Below are positions 44,011 through 52,671 of a stretch of 56,123 nt of DNA, piece by piece. The notes beneath the pieces are model-generated. The model did no database searches. It saw only the letters and a list, made by a program, of their open reading frames with translations, and had not been told where the DNA came from. The stretch comes from an uncultured Bacteroidota bacterium. Its GTDB lineage: Bacteria > Bacteroidota > Bacteroidia > Bacteroidales > Bacteroidaceae. The stretch's first letter is position 1, and each line of letters starts with the position of its first letter. The translations under genes and the position numbers were made by a program. The stretch covers positions 1 through 56,123 of the forward strand of contig CAMVLL010000005.1 of assembly GCA_947168315.1 (NCBI GenBank), read 5' to 3'.

Positions 44011-44043
44011 CTTGTTTTTAATCAGGAAAATCATATATCTTTG
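44011..44043 (+). promoter_or_regulatory. Candidate promoter of the nrdDG-cobalamin operon
   Basis: TATCTTTG (44036-44043) matches TAnnTTTG exactly and CTTG at 44011-44014 is a near-match to the -33 TTTG with a 21-base spacer. The ATG of nrdD follows after 119 bases. That leader contains a short imperfect hairpin (TTCGGCT/AGCCCGAA, about 44078-44096) but is too short and lacks recognisable blocks for a cobalamin riboswitch. Confidence 0.6.
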
Positions 44044-44162
44044 TATTCACTTTCGGACGTTGAATAAATGAAACTTTTCTTCGGCTTTTCAGCCCGAATA
44101 TTTTCAAAATTGGAAATAAAAAATAAAAAATAAAATAAAAAGTTTTCCAAAACTCACTCACC

Positions 44163-46268
44163 ATGGAAATAAAAAACTTTACAATTACAAAACGGAATGG
44201 TGCAACCGACCGTTTCTCTTTGGACAAAATTATGAATGCCATTATCAAAGCATTCACGTCCGTAAATGAACCTATCGACTTAGGTTGTTTGTCGAAAATC
44301 ATCAGCCACTTGGACATGAAAGAAGGTATCAAAGTGGAAGATATCCAAAATCAGGTAGAAGAAGCCTTGATGAAAGAAGGATATTACAAGGTGGCTAAAT
44401 CATTCATGCTCTATCGTCAGCGTCACACAGAAGATCGTGAGATACTGGAAAAAATGCAGTTTCTTTCGGACTATTGTAATGCGGCAAATGCGGCTACAGG
44501 CTCAAAATATGATGCTAACGCCAATGTCGAACACAAGAACATCGCTACTCTGATTGGTGAATTGCCTAAATCCAATTTCATCCGTTTGAACCGTCGTCTG
44601 TTGACTGAACGTATTAAGAAGATGTATGGAAAAGATTTGGCCGACAAATATATCTATATGTTGGAACATCACTTCATCTATAAGAATGATGAAACGAGCT
44701 TAGCTAACTATTGCGCTTCTATCACTATGTACCCATGGCTGATCGGCGGAACAACATCCATTGGTGGCAACTCAACAGCTCCAACAAACTTGAAGTCTTT
44801 CTGTGGTGGCTTTATTAATATGGTGTTCATGGTATCAAGTATGTTGAGTGGCGCTTGTGCGACTCCAGAGTTCTTGATGTACCTGAACTATTTCATCGAA
44901 CAAGAATATGGAATTGATTACTGGCAGAACCCTGATAAGGTAGTCGACTTGTCCACCAAGCAGCGTACCATCGATAAGATGATCACAGATTGCTTTGAGC
45001 AAGTGGTTTATTCTATCAACCAGCCGACAGGTGCCCGTAACTATCAGGCTGTTTTCTGGAACATTGCTTACTACGATAAGTATTATTTCGAAAGCTTGTT
45101 CGGAAACTTCTATTTCCCAGATGGTTCACAACCACATTGGGAGGGTGTTTCCTGGTTGCAGAAACGTTTCATGAAATGGTTCAATAAGGAACGTACGAAG
45201 ACAGTGCTCACTTTCCCTGTTGAGACCATGGCATTACTGAGTGAGAATGGTGACGTGATGGATAAGGAATGGGGTGATTTCACAGCCGAAATGTATGCAG
45301 AAGGCCATTCTTTCTTCACCTATATGAGTGACAACGCCGACTCATTGAGCTCTTGCTGCCGTCTAAGAAATGAAATTCAAGACAATGGATTCAGCTATAC
45401 ACTGGGCGCTGGTGGCGTGTCAACCGGTTCGAAGAGTGTATTGACGGTGAACTTGAACCGTTGCATCCAATATGCAGTGAATAATAAGATGGACTATGTT
45501 GAATATCTGAGTGAGGTGGTAGACCTCTGTCACAAAGTACAGTTGGCTTACAACGAGAACTTGAAGCAATTGCAAGAAAATGGCATGCTTCCTCTGTTCG
45601 ATGCCGGCTATATCAACATCGGTCGTCAATACCTTACCATCGGTATCAATGGTTTGGTTGAGGCTGCTGAGTTCATGGGCTTGACCATCACCGACAATGA
45701 TGATTATCGCCACTTCGTACAACGTGTTTTGGGCATCATCGAGAAATACAACAAACAGTATCGTACCAAGGATGTGCTCTTCAACTGTGAGATGATTCCT
45801 GCTGAAAACGTTGGTGTTAAGCATGCGAAATGGGACCGTGAAGATGGATACTTCGTACCACGCGACTGCTATAACAGCTATTTCTACATTGTTGAGGATG
45901 ACAGCCTGAGCATTATCGATAAGTTCAAATTGCATGGCGCACCTTATATCGAGCACCTGACTGGTGGTTCAGCTTTGCACATGAATCTGGAAGAACATTT
46001 GTCAAAAGCTCAGTATCGTCAGTTGCTGAAAGTGGCAGCGAAGGAAGGTTGTAACTACTTCACATTCAATATTCCTAATACAATCTGTAATGACTGTGGA
46101 CACATCGACAAGCGTTATCTGCACGAATGTCCTCATTGCCATAGCAAGAACGTGGATTATATGACACGTATCATCGGTTATCTGAAACGCGTAAGCAACT
46201 TCTCACAACCACGTCAGGAAGAAGCACACCGTCGTTTCTACGCAGGCGCTGAAAGAATGAAAGCATAA
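44163..46268 (+). CDS. nrdD: Anaerobic ribonucleoside-triphosphate reductase (class III)
   Basis: A 701-residue glycyl-radical enzyme making deoxyribonucleotides without oxygen. An ATP-cone allosteric domain occupies about residues 3-95 (TITKRNGATDRFSLDKIMNA, YRQRHTEDREIL). The catalytic barrel follows, with conserved cysteines at SMLSGACATPEF and SSCCRLRNEIQ. Near the C-terminus CNDCG and CPHC form the four-cysteine zinc site. The glycyl radical glycine is in TRIIGYLKRVS, about 30 residues from the end. It is activated by NrdG, whose gene starts 10 bases downstream. It is the first gene of a unit that runs on into cobalamin genes. Confidence 0.95.
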   Translation: MEIKNFTITKRNGATDRFSLDKIMNAIIKAFTSVNEPIDLGCLSKIISHLDMKEGIKVEDIQNQVEEALMKEGYYKVAKSFMLYRQRHTEDREILEKMQFLSDYCNAANAATGSKYDANANVEHKNIATLIGELPKSNFIRLNRRLLTERIKKMYGKDLADKYIYMLEHHFIYKNDETSLANYCASITMYPWLIGGTTSIGGNSTAPTNLKSFCGGFINMVFMVSSMLSGACATPEFLMYLNYFIEQEYGIDYWQNPDKVVDLSTKQRTIDKMITDCFEQVVYSINQPTGARNYQAVFWNIAYYDKYYFESLFGNFYFPDGSQPHWEGVSWLQKRFMKWFNKERTKTVLTFPVETMALLSENGDVMDKEWGDFTAEMYAEGHSFFTYMSDNADSLSSCCRLRNEIQDNGFSYTLGAGGVSTGSKSVLTVNLNRCIQYAVNNKMDYVEYLSEVVDLCHKVQLAYNENLKQLQENGMLPLFDAGYINIGRQYLTIGINGLVEAAEFMGLTITDNDDYRHFVQRVLGIIEKYNKQYRTKDVLFNCEMIPAENVGVKHAKWDREDGYFVPRDCYNSYFYIVEDDSLSIIDKFKLHGAPYIEHLTGGSALHMNLEEHLSKAQYRQLLKVAAKEGCNYFTFNIPNTICNDCGHIDKRYLHECPHCHSKNVDYMTRIIGYLKRVSNFSQPRQEEAHRRFYAGAERMKA

Positions 46269-46278
46269 GCGACCGACT

Positions 46279-46746
46279 ATGCTGAAGTATGTAAATACGG
46301 GGGTTGTCTTTCAGGAGATCCCTGACGAGGTAACCCTCTCAATCAATATATCTAATTGTCCCTGCCATTGTCCGGGATGTCACAGTCAGTACCTATGGGG
46401 AGACATAGGTACTCCTTTGACTTCGGATGAGATTGATGCATTCATCCATAAGTGCAGTAGTGATATCACATGTATCTGTTTTATGGGTGGAGATGCTGAG
46501 CCAACGGCTGTCAACGTATTGGCACAGTATGTACATCAAACTTATCCGCAGTTGAAGGTGGCATGGTATAGTGGTCGTTCCAGAGTCCCTTCTTCGGTAC
46601 ATAAACCAGACTTCGACTATATCAAAGTGGGACCATATATCCGTCATCTCGGTTGTCTGAAAGATAAAACAACAAACCAACGATTATATAAGGTAAACCG
46701 GCAAGGTGAGTTTACGGATATCACCTCTCGGTTTTGGAAAAAATAG
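46279..46746 (+). CDS. nrdG: Anaerobic ribonucleoside-triphosphate reductase activating protein
   Basis: A 155-residue radical-SAM activase that places the glycyl radical on NrdD. The 4Fe-4S motif C-x3-C-x2-C is in NCPCHCPGC at about residues 27-34, and the SAM-binding GGD motif is in CFMGGDAEP. IKVGPYIRHLGCL near the end is typical of NrdG. It lies 10 bases after nrdD and stops 5 bases before the cobyrinate diamide synthase start, so it appears to be in the same transcript as the cobalamin genes. Confidence 0.94.
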   Translation: MLKYVNTGVVFQEIPDEVTLSINISNCPCHCPGCHSQYLWGDIGTPLTSDEIDAFIHKCSSDITCICFMGGDAEPTAVNVLAQYVHQTYPQLKVAWYSGRSRVPSSVHKPDFDYIKVGPYIRHLGCLKDKTTNQRLYKVNRQGEFTDITSRFWKK

Positions 46747-46751
46747 TGTCC

Positions 46752-48047
46752 ATGAACAAGATTCCTCAGTTCCTCATTGCAGCACCTTCCTCGGGAGCGG
46801 GTAAGACCACCATTGCACGGGGATTGATGGGTTTGTTAAAGCGGCATGGTTACACTGTCCAACCGTATAAATGTGGACCGGATTATATCGATACAAAATT
46901 CCATACGTTGATGTGTGGCTGTCCCTCCGTGAACTTGGACAGTTTCATGGCTTCGGAAGATCATCTTCGACAGATTTATGCGCATTATGCCAAAGAGGCT
47001 GATGTGTGTGTAGTCGAAGGAATGATGGGATTGTTTGATGGGTTCGACCGAGACAAGGGATCTTGCTCGGAAGTTGCTCGTCTTTTGTCTATCCCCGTTG
47101 TTTTAGTGGTGGACGCAAAATCGGCAGCCTACTCTCTGGCTCCTTTGTTGGCTGGATTTTTACACTTTAACGAAGCAGTTCATATAATAGGCGTGATTTT
47201 TAATAGGGTAGGATCTCCCAGACATGTGTCGTTGTTACGACAGGTGTGTGATGATTTGCGAGTTGAATGTCTGGGGTTCCTGCCTAGGAATAATGAGTTG
47301 GAACAATCGTCTCGCTACTTGGGACTGGACTTTAGTCAGGAGGATAATGCCAGAAACTTGTTAGTGGACGAGATGGAGAAACATATTCACTGGCAACGTC
47401 TGTTGGAACTGACGATGAAAGAACGACCAGTTTGGGGTAATGACTCAGTTTTTTCTTTCCCTTTTGCCGAACAATTGAAGCCGAATGGCAACAAAATATG
47501 GGTAGCTCGTAACGAAGAATCTTTCTCTTTTCTCTATCAGGAACATCTGGATATCTTACGGAACTATGGTGAGGTCACTTTTTTCAATCCGGAAGACAAC
47601 CAGCTTATACCGCAAGATCTGGATTTACTCTATTTGCCTGGCGGTTATCCGGAGAAACACTTACCGGCATTGTATGCCGCTGCCCAGACGCGTCAGTCTA
47701 TACAAACTTTCGCTGAAAATGGAGGGCATGTTTTAGCGGAGTGTGGGGGTATGATGTACTTCTGCCAAGCCATTGTTCACGAGGAGGGCGAGACAGAGAT
47801 GGTCGGTTTCTTACCTTATAAAGTATCCATCCGCCCACAGGATCGAAAATTGTCCTTAGGGTATCGGCAGCTAACTTACGAAGGAAAGTTATTACACGGG
47901 CATGAGTTCCACTATTCTCAGTTCTTAGGAGAGACACCACCGTCGGTTACCCAGGTCTTCAATGCAAAAGGAGAGGTAATGCCGACACCTTTTATCCGCA
48001 AGAAAAACGTTTTGGCAAGTTATACACATTTATATTGGGGTGCATGA
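46752..48047 (+). CDS. cbiA: Cobyrinate a,c-diamide synthase (CobB/CbiA)
   Basis: A 431-residue ATP- and glutamine-dependent amidotransferase that converts cobyrinate (or hydrogenobyrinate) to its a,c-diamide. The P-loop is APSSGAGKTTIARG. A dethiobiotin-synthetase-like ATPase domain follows (CGPDYIDTKFH, VVEGMMGLFDG), then a C-terminal class I glutaminase-like domain with the nucleophile cysteine in LAECGGMMYF. YLPGGYPEKH and the late HEFHYSQF complete the family pattern. The frame is open from a TTG at 46734 inside nrdG; the ATG at 46752 is chosen. Its stop overlaps the next ATG (ATGA). Confidence 0.93.
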   Translation: MNKIPQFLIAAPSSGAGKTTIARGLMGLLKRHGYTVQPYKCGPDYIDTKFHTLMCGCPSVNLDSFMASEDHLRQIYAHYAKEADVCVVEGMMGLFDGFDRDKGSCSEVARLLSIPVVLVVDAKSAAYSLAPLLAGFLHFNEAVHIIGVIFNRVGSPRHVSLLRQVCDDLRVECLGFLPRNNELEQSSRYLGLDFSQEDNARNLLVDEMEKHIHWQRLLELTMKERPVWGNDSVFSFPFAEQLKPNGNKIWVARNEESFSFLYQEHLDILRNYGEVTFFNPEDNQLIPQDLDLLYLPGGYPEKHLPALYAAAQTRQSIQTFAENGGHVLAECGGMMYFCQAIVHEEGETEMVGFLPYKVSIRPQDRKLSLGYRQLTYEGKLLHGHEFHYSQFLGETPPSVTQVFNAKGEVMPTPFIRKKNVLASYTHLYWGA

Positions 48048-48589
48048 ACAGAATCTATACGAAAACAGGCGATGAAGGGATGACCAGCCTACGGGGTGGA
48101 GTCCGAGTTCCGAAGGACGATCTTCGGATTGAAACAAATGGGGTGATAGATGAACTGAATGCTGTCATCGGTATCTGTCGTTCCTTGATGTCAGTCGAAG
48201 CAGATGAACAAGCATTGTTGCGTACTATTCAGCAAGAGTTGATGACCATCATGAGTCATATTGCGACACCTGAAGGAAAAACAAACCCTCGTGTGCTGCG
48301 CGTGACAGAACTAACGGAACGTTTGGAACAAGAAATCGACCATATTCACACCCAAATCGACCCACAGAGACATTTTATTCTACCAGGTGGAACGCCTTTG
48401 TCAGCCCAGTTGCATTTTGCTCGAACCATCGCTCGTACAGCTGAACGACGTTTGTGGACCATGAACCGAGAAATGACGGTGGATTCGACTATTTTGCGTT
48501 TTATGAATCGTCTTTCTGATTATTTTTTCATGCTTGCAAGAGCAACTATGTTCAGAAGTGGGTGTGAAGATGAGCCATTTATTCGATAG
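48044..48589 (+). CDS. PduO-type cob(I)alamin adenosyltransferase
   Basis: A 181-residue four-helix-bundle enzyme that transfers adenosyl from ATP to cob(I)alamin or a corrinoid precursor. The N-terminal ATP-binding IYTKTGDEGMTSLRGG is diagnostic. DELNAVIGICRSL, FILPGGTPLSAQLHFART and the arginine-rich IARTAERRLW, then FMNRLSDYFFMLAR, complete the PduO pattern. It overlaps the cbiA stop by four bases. Three extra codons from a TTG at 48035 are possible but unlikely. Confidence 0.93.
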   Translation: MNRIYTKTGDEGMTSLRGGVRVPKDDLRIETNGVIDELNAVIGICRSLMSVEADEQALLRTIQQELMTIMSHIATPEGKTNPRVLRVTELTERLEQEIDHIHTQIDPQRHFILPGGTPLSAQLHFARTIARTAERRLWTMNREMTVDSTILRFMNRLSDYFFMLARATMFRSGCEDEPFIR

Positions 48590-48601
48590 TTGGGAGGAAC
48601 T

Positions 48602-50098
48602 ATGAAGAAATTACATCCAATCATGTTTGCAGGTACGGGCAGTGACGTAGGAAAAAGCGTTATTGCTGCTGCTTTTTGTCGGATATTCAAGCAAGACGGC
48701 TATACACCGGCTCCATTCAAGGCGCAGAATATGGCACTGAACTCATATGCTACGCCGGAAGGTCTCGAGATTGGACGTGCTCAAGCCGTTCAAGCCGAGG
48801 CGGCAGGCATACCTTGTCATACCGACATGAATCCACTTCTCTTGAAACCTCAATCAGACCATACCTCACAGGTTGTATTGAATGGTTTACCTATCGGTAA
48901 CCGTCATGCATACGACTATTTCCGCAAAGAGGGTCGTGAGGAACTACGCTCGGCTGTGTGTGCCGCATACGATAGATTGGCGTCACGCTATAATCCGATA
49001 GTATTGGAAGGAGCGGGTAGTATCTCTGAGATAAATCTGCGCGACAGTGATTTGGTCAACCTCCCGATGGCTTTGCATGCTCACGCAGATGTAATTTTAG
49101 TTGGCGACATCGATCGGGGTGGTGTCTTTGCCAGTGTATATGGTTCGTTGGAACTCCTTCGCCCTCATGAAAGAGAGCGTATCAAGGGCATTCTGATTAA
49201 TAAATTCCGTGGCGACCTTCGTCTTTTTGATTCAGGCGTAAAGATTCTGGAAGAGATTTGTGGAATCCCGGTTGTCGGAGTGGTACCTTATTATAAAGAT
49301 ATCTATATCGAAGAAGAAGATAGTGTGGACCTGGCATCCAAATCGATGCAAGCCGAGCGTGGAAAGGTGAATGTTGCTGTTGTCCTGCTTCGACATCTGA
49401 GTAACTTTACCGATTTTAACGTGCTCGAACGTGATCCACGGGTACACTTATTCTATACGAATAATGTGGACGACCTGAAGAAGGCAGATATCATTATCTT
49501 ACCCGGGAGCAAAAGTACCATCTCCGATCTGTATGAATTACGACGGAATGGTGTGGCTCAGGCTGTCGTTAGGGCTCATCGTGAGGGTGCGACAGTCTTG
49601 GGAATCTGTGGAGGATTCCAATTAATGGGACAAGAGGTGTTGGATCCTGATCATGTGGAGGGAGAGATCGAACGTCTTCCTGGATTAGGTTTGTTACCGA
49701 TCTCAACGACGATGTCGGGTGAGAAAGTAACACGACAAGTTTCTTTCACTTTCCTTCCTTCGGGTGCCAAAGGACTGGAAGGTTATGAGATTCACATGGG
49801 ACGAACCACAGTCTTAGGAGAAAACGCCGTATCTCCACTCAACCAACTTTCGGATGGCGCATTTGACGGTTATATGACCGACAATCGTTGTATGGGAACC
49901 TACGTTCACGGTATACTGGATAATCCATCTTTTATTGATTATCTGCTGACTCCATTTGCAAAAAAGATGGAGGAGGCTAATAAACCGTTCGACTATCATG
50001 CATTCAAGGAAAAACAATATGATAAGTTGGCTGACCACGTTAGAAAACATGTCAACATGGATCTTATTTATCAAATCTTACAGGCTAATCAATCATGA
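48602..50098 (+). CDS. cobQ: Cobyric acid synthase (CobQ/CbiP)
   Basis: A 498-residue amidotransferase that amidates the b, d, e and g carboxyls of adenosylcobyrinate a,c-diamide. The P-loop is FAGTGSDVGKSV, followed by PFKAQNMALNSY, MNPLLLKPQSDHTSQVVLNG and VILVGDIDRGGVFAS. The C-terminal glutaminase domain shows ILPGSKSTISDL, the nucleophile in ILGICGGFQLMG, and YVHGILDNP. A good Shine-Dalgarno (GGGAGG, 48592-48597) lies four bases before the ATG at 48602, which decides this start over the TTG at 48590. It overlaps the next gene by four bases. Confidence 0.95.
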   Translation: MKKLHPIMFAGTGSDVGKSVIAAAFCRIFKQDGYTPAPFKAQNMALNSYATPEGLEIGRAQAVQAEAAGIPCHTDMNPLLLKPQSDHTSQVVLNGLPIGNRHAYDYFRKEGREELRSAVCAAYDRLASRYNPIVLEGAGSISEINLRDSDLVNLPMALHAHADVILVGDIDRGGVFASVYGSLELLRPHERERIKGILINKFRGDLRLFDSGVKILEEICGIPVVGVVPYYKDIYIEEEDSVDLASKSMQAERGKVNVAVVLLRHLSNFTDFNVLERDPRVHLFYTNNVDDLKKADIIILPGSKSTISDLYELRRNGVAQAVVRAHREGATVLGICGGFQLMGQEVLDPDHVEGEIERLPGLGLLPISTTMSGEKVTRQVSFTFLPSGAKGLEGYEIHMGRTTVLGENAVSPLNQLSDGAFDGYMTDNRCMGTYVHGILDNPSFIDYLLTPFAKKMEEANKPFDYHAFKEKQYDKLADHVRKHVNMDLIYQILQANQS

Positions 50099-51090
50099 TT
50101 GAAGGACACGGAGACGACATTTATCGCTATCGGGATAAGATACGCAGCAATTTTAGCTCGAATATCTTCAGTCATGCCGATTTGTCGGGATTGAAAGCTC
50201 ATCTAAACAAACGTTTGGATGTGATAGGAAACTATCCCGAACCGGAACCATATACCTTGGAACAGATGTTAGCCGAGCGTTTAGGCCTTTCACCACGACA
50301 AATCATGGTAACCAATGGCGCTACCGAAGCCATTTATCTCATTGCCCAACTGTTCCGAGAGCGAACTCCCGAAGTGTATTCGCCAACTTTCAGTGAATAC
50401 GAGTCGGCCATTCAGATGTTTCATAACTCTTCCTCCGAGAAAGAAGGTAATCCTCATATCGTATGGCTCTGTAATCCAAACAATCCGGATGGAAAGGTCA
50501 TTCCAAAGGCTGAACTAGAACGACAGATCAAAGCAGATTTCTCTACTATTTATGTCATCGACCAGTCGTATGCAAACTATACTTTAGCATCTTTACCACT
50601 TCCTCATGAAATGGTGCAGATGCCGAACTGTCTTTTATTACATTCGATGACGAAACGGTATTGTATTCCGGGTCTTCGTTTGGGATATGTAACTGCAGTA
50701 GAATCGTTGATTGAACAGTTGCGTCATTTCCGTCAGCCATGGTCGGTCAATGCCTTGGCGATAGAGGCAGGATGCTATCTGTTGGAGTACGATATTCAGA
50801 ATTTTCCACCTTTGACGGAATATCTTGCAGAAACACAACGCTTACGTAGTGCGTTGAATGAAATTAAAGGAGTGACAGTTCAGGAAACTCAGACCAATTT
50901 CATGTTGGCACGACTGGAGAAGGACACAGCAGCTGAGATGAAAGAATTCCTGATTCAACATTATGGCATTCTGATTCGGGATGCGTCGAATTTTACGGGT
51001 TTGACTGCTGCTCATTTTCGAGTAGCGACTCAAACTCGTGAGGAGAATGATCGTTTAATTGAAGCCGTTAAAGCCTATGTTTACCGATAA
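50095..51090 (+). CDS. cobD: Threonine-phosphate decarboxylase-like PLP enzyme (CobD/CobC family)
   Basis: A 331-residue fold-type I PLP enzyme. In this operon it most likely decarboxylates L-threonine-O-3-phosphate to (R)-1-aminopropan-2-yl phosphate, the linker joined to cobyric acid by CbiB, the next gene. Motifs are MVTNGATEAIYLIAQ, WLCNPNNPDGKVIP, VIDQSYANYTL, and the PLP lysine in LHSMTKRYCIPGLRLGY. The family is close to histidinol-phosphate aminotransferase, so the specific call depends on the flanking cobQ and cbiB genes. The start overlaps cobQ by four bases, and cbiB overlaps its end by 14 bases. Confidence 0.88.
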   Translation: MIEGHGDDIYRYRDKIRSNFSSNIFSHADLSGLKAHLNKRLDVIGNYPEPEPYTLEQMLAERLGLSPRQIMVTNGATEAIYLIAQLFRERTPEVYSPTFSEYESAIQMFHNSSSEKEGNPHIVWLCNPNNPDGKVIPKAELERQIKADFSTIYVIDQSYANYTLASLPLPHEMVQMPNCLLLHSMTKRYCIPGLRLGYVTAVESLIEQLRHFRQPWSVNALAIEAGCYLLEYDIQNFPPLTEYLAETQRLRSALNEIKGVTVQETQTNFMLARLEKDTAAEMKEFLIQHYGILIRDASNFTGLTAAHFRVATQTREENDRLIEAVKAYVYR

Positions 51091-52057
51091 TATCCTGTTT
51101 TATAGTTTCTTTCCCTTAGTTTTGGGCTGGCTTTTGGACATTCTTTTGGGTGATCCTACTTGGATGCCACATCCGGTAATCTTCTTTGGCAAACTGATTT
51201 CAAAAGGGGAGCATGCACTAAACAAGGGAACCCATCGGAAGTTGAAAGGAGGAATTCTTGGCATTGGACTGGTATTGATGGTTTATTTTGTTTCTTGGCT
51301 TCTTATTTATTTGTTGAATAGGATCGGTTTTGACCATCAGCTTATCTCTCTTTTCGTACAAGCCTATTTTGTTTTCTCCTGTTTGGCTGGCACAACCTTG
51401 ATTTTGGAGGTGTGGGCCGTGTTCAGTGCAGTGGACCGCTCCTTAGAAGCAGGTCGGAAACAGGTTGCACGGATTGTCGGACGGGATACCAGTGAACTCT
51501 CGGCTCAGGAAGTAAGGACGGCTGCTTTGGAAACTTTGGCCGAAAACCTCAGTGATGGGGTGATTGCACCGCTCTTTTGGTTTGCTTTACTTGGGGTTCC
51601 TGGTATGTTGGCTTATAAGATGGTGAACACGTTGGACTCGATGATAGGGTATCATACGGAACGTTACCTCGAATTTGGCTGTATAGCAGCTCATGTGGAC
51701 GATGTTGCAAACTACCTTCCGGCTCGTCTGACAGCCTTTCTTATGATAATTGGTGCTTGGCTGCTGCACCCCAAGCGTTATTCCGTGACACATCTGCTTC
51801 GCTTTGTGGCAAAGTATGGGTGGAAACATGCCAGTCCGAATAGCGGATATCCTGAATCAGCTTTGGCAGGTATTTTGGACTGTCGTTTCGGTGGACCGCA
51901 CTATTACTTTGGAGAGTATTTCCCGAAACCATATATCGGGGAAAATGAGCGAGAGTTGAGCTTTGCCGATATGCGTTTATCCGTACGAATCAATCGGATT
52001 GCTGAGGTATTGATGATACTTCTGGTCATTGCAGTCCTCTGTTTTAAGGCATGTTAA
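51077..52057 (+). CDS. cbiB: Adenosylcobinamide-phosphate synthase (CbiB)
   Basis: A 326-residue integral membrane protein that attaches aminopropanol phosphate to adenosylcobyric acid. Family text includes LGWLLDILLGDPTWMPHPVIFFG at the N-terminus, VGRDTSELSAQEVRTAALETLAENLSDG (written here as two family blocks) and LLGVPGMLAYKMVNTLDSMIGY. KHASPNSGYPESALAG follows. About four to five membrane segments are visible. The ATG at 51077 lies inside cobD. Its stop overlaps the stop of the opposing HAD gene in the four bases TTAA. No cobU, cobS or cobT follows; nucleotide-loop assembly must be encoded elsewhere. Confidence 0.94.
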   Translation: MFTDNILFYSFFPLVLGWLLDILLGDPTWMPHPVIFFGKLISKGEHALNKGTHRKLKGGILGIGLVLMVYFVSWLLIYLLNRIGFDHQLISLFVQAYFVFSCLAGTTLILEVWAVFSAVDRSLEAGRKQVARIVGRDTSELSAQEVRTAALETLAENLSDGVIAPLFWFALLGVPGMLAYKMVNTLDSMIGYHTERYLEFGCIAAHVDDVANYLPARLTAFLMIIGAWLLHPKRYSVTHLLRFVAKYGWKHASPNSGYPESALAGILDCRFGGPHYYFGEYFPKPYIGENERELSFADMRLSVRINRIAEVLMILLVIAVLCFKAC

Positions 52058-52659
52058 AGTTTCCTCAACTGTACGAGGAAATCGTATAGCTCTTTTTCAT
52101 CAAAAAAGACTTGGTCGGCTATCGACAATAGGCTGGGTGATGGCGTATTTGTTAGTCCGGAAACAATGGCAAGGTCGGCTTGTCGCATGGCTTCCAGATC
52201 ATTATGTCCGTCACCGATAAAAGCAACTTTCTCACCCTGTTCTTGATATGTGCATACAATTGCTTTCTTATTCAATAATCGTTGAATACCCACTAATTTA
52301 TCGTCTTTGACCAACGCTTCCGAACAATAATAATGCTTACAATCTATCTTTTCTAGAAGGGAATGACACCAACAGTCAAGGTTTCCTGAGACAACGATGC
52401 AATTTGCACGCTCTTGTCGGATAAATTGGAGGAGCAGCGGATGTATGGGGACGGTGGAGAGGAGCCTTGAAATCTCAGAGACAGAGTATTGTCGGAGGAT
52501 ATGAACTCGTTTCATAAAACCTTCCTCGAAAGGAACAATCCCTTGAACGGTCTGTTGAGTCAATGGAATAATCTGCTCTTCAATTCCGAAATGCTCCGCA
52601 ATGACGGGAAGCGTTTCTTTCAAGGTGAGTGTTCCATCTAAATCGAACAGAAACTTCAT
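52054..52659 (-). CDS. HAD-IB family phosphatase
   Basis: A 201-residue phosphatase of the phosphoserine-phosphatase-like HAD group. Motif I FDLDGTLT (nucleophile and acid/base aspartates) is at residues 4-11, motif II is in VVSGNLD, motif III is the lysine in LLNKKAIV, and motif IV is FIGDGHNDLEAM. The cap is a short helical bundle after motif I, as in subclass IB. Substrate is unknown. The open frame begins at a TTG four codons earlier; the ATG at 52659 is chosen. It is 12 bases downstream of the glycerophosphodiesterase gene and likely co-transcribed, and converges on cbiB with overlapping stop codons. Confidence 0.88.
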   Translation of the reverse strand: MKFLFDLDGTLTLKETLPVIAEHFGIEEQIIPLTQQTVQGIVPFEEGFMKRVHILRQYSVSEISRLLSTVPIHPLLLQFIRQERANCIVVSGNLDCWCHSLLEKIDCKHYYCSEALVKDDKLVGIQRLLNKKAIVCTYQEQGEKVAFIGDGHNDLEAMRQADLAIVSGLTNTPSPSLLSIADQVFFDEKELYDFLVQLRKL

Positions 52660-52671
52660 GATATCATTCAA

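Noticed and set aside
44044-44162. Cobalamin riboswitch in the leader of the nrd-cob operon
   Set aside because: The leader is only about 119 bases and lacks a B12-box-like block. The hairpin present is short and imperfect.
45420-45956. 178-codon open frame on the minus strand inside nrdD
   Set aside because: It is fully antisense to the conserved nrdD catalytic domain; no homology is recognisable.
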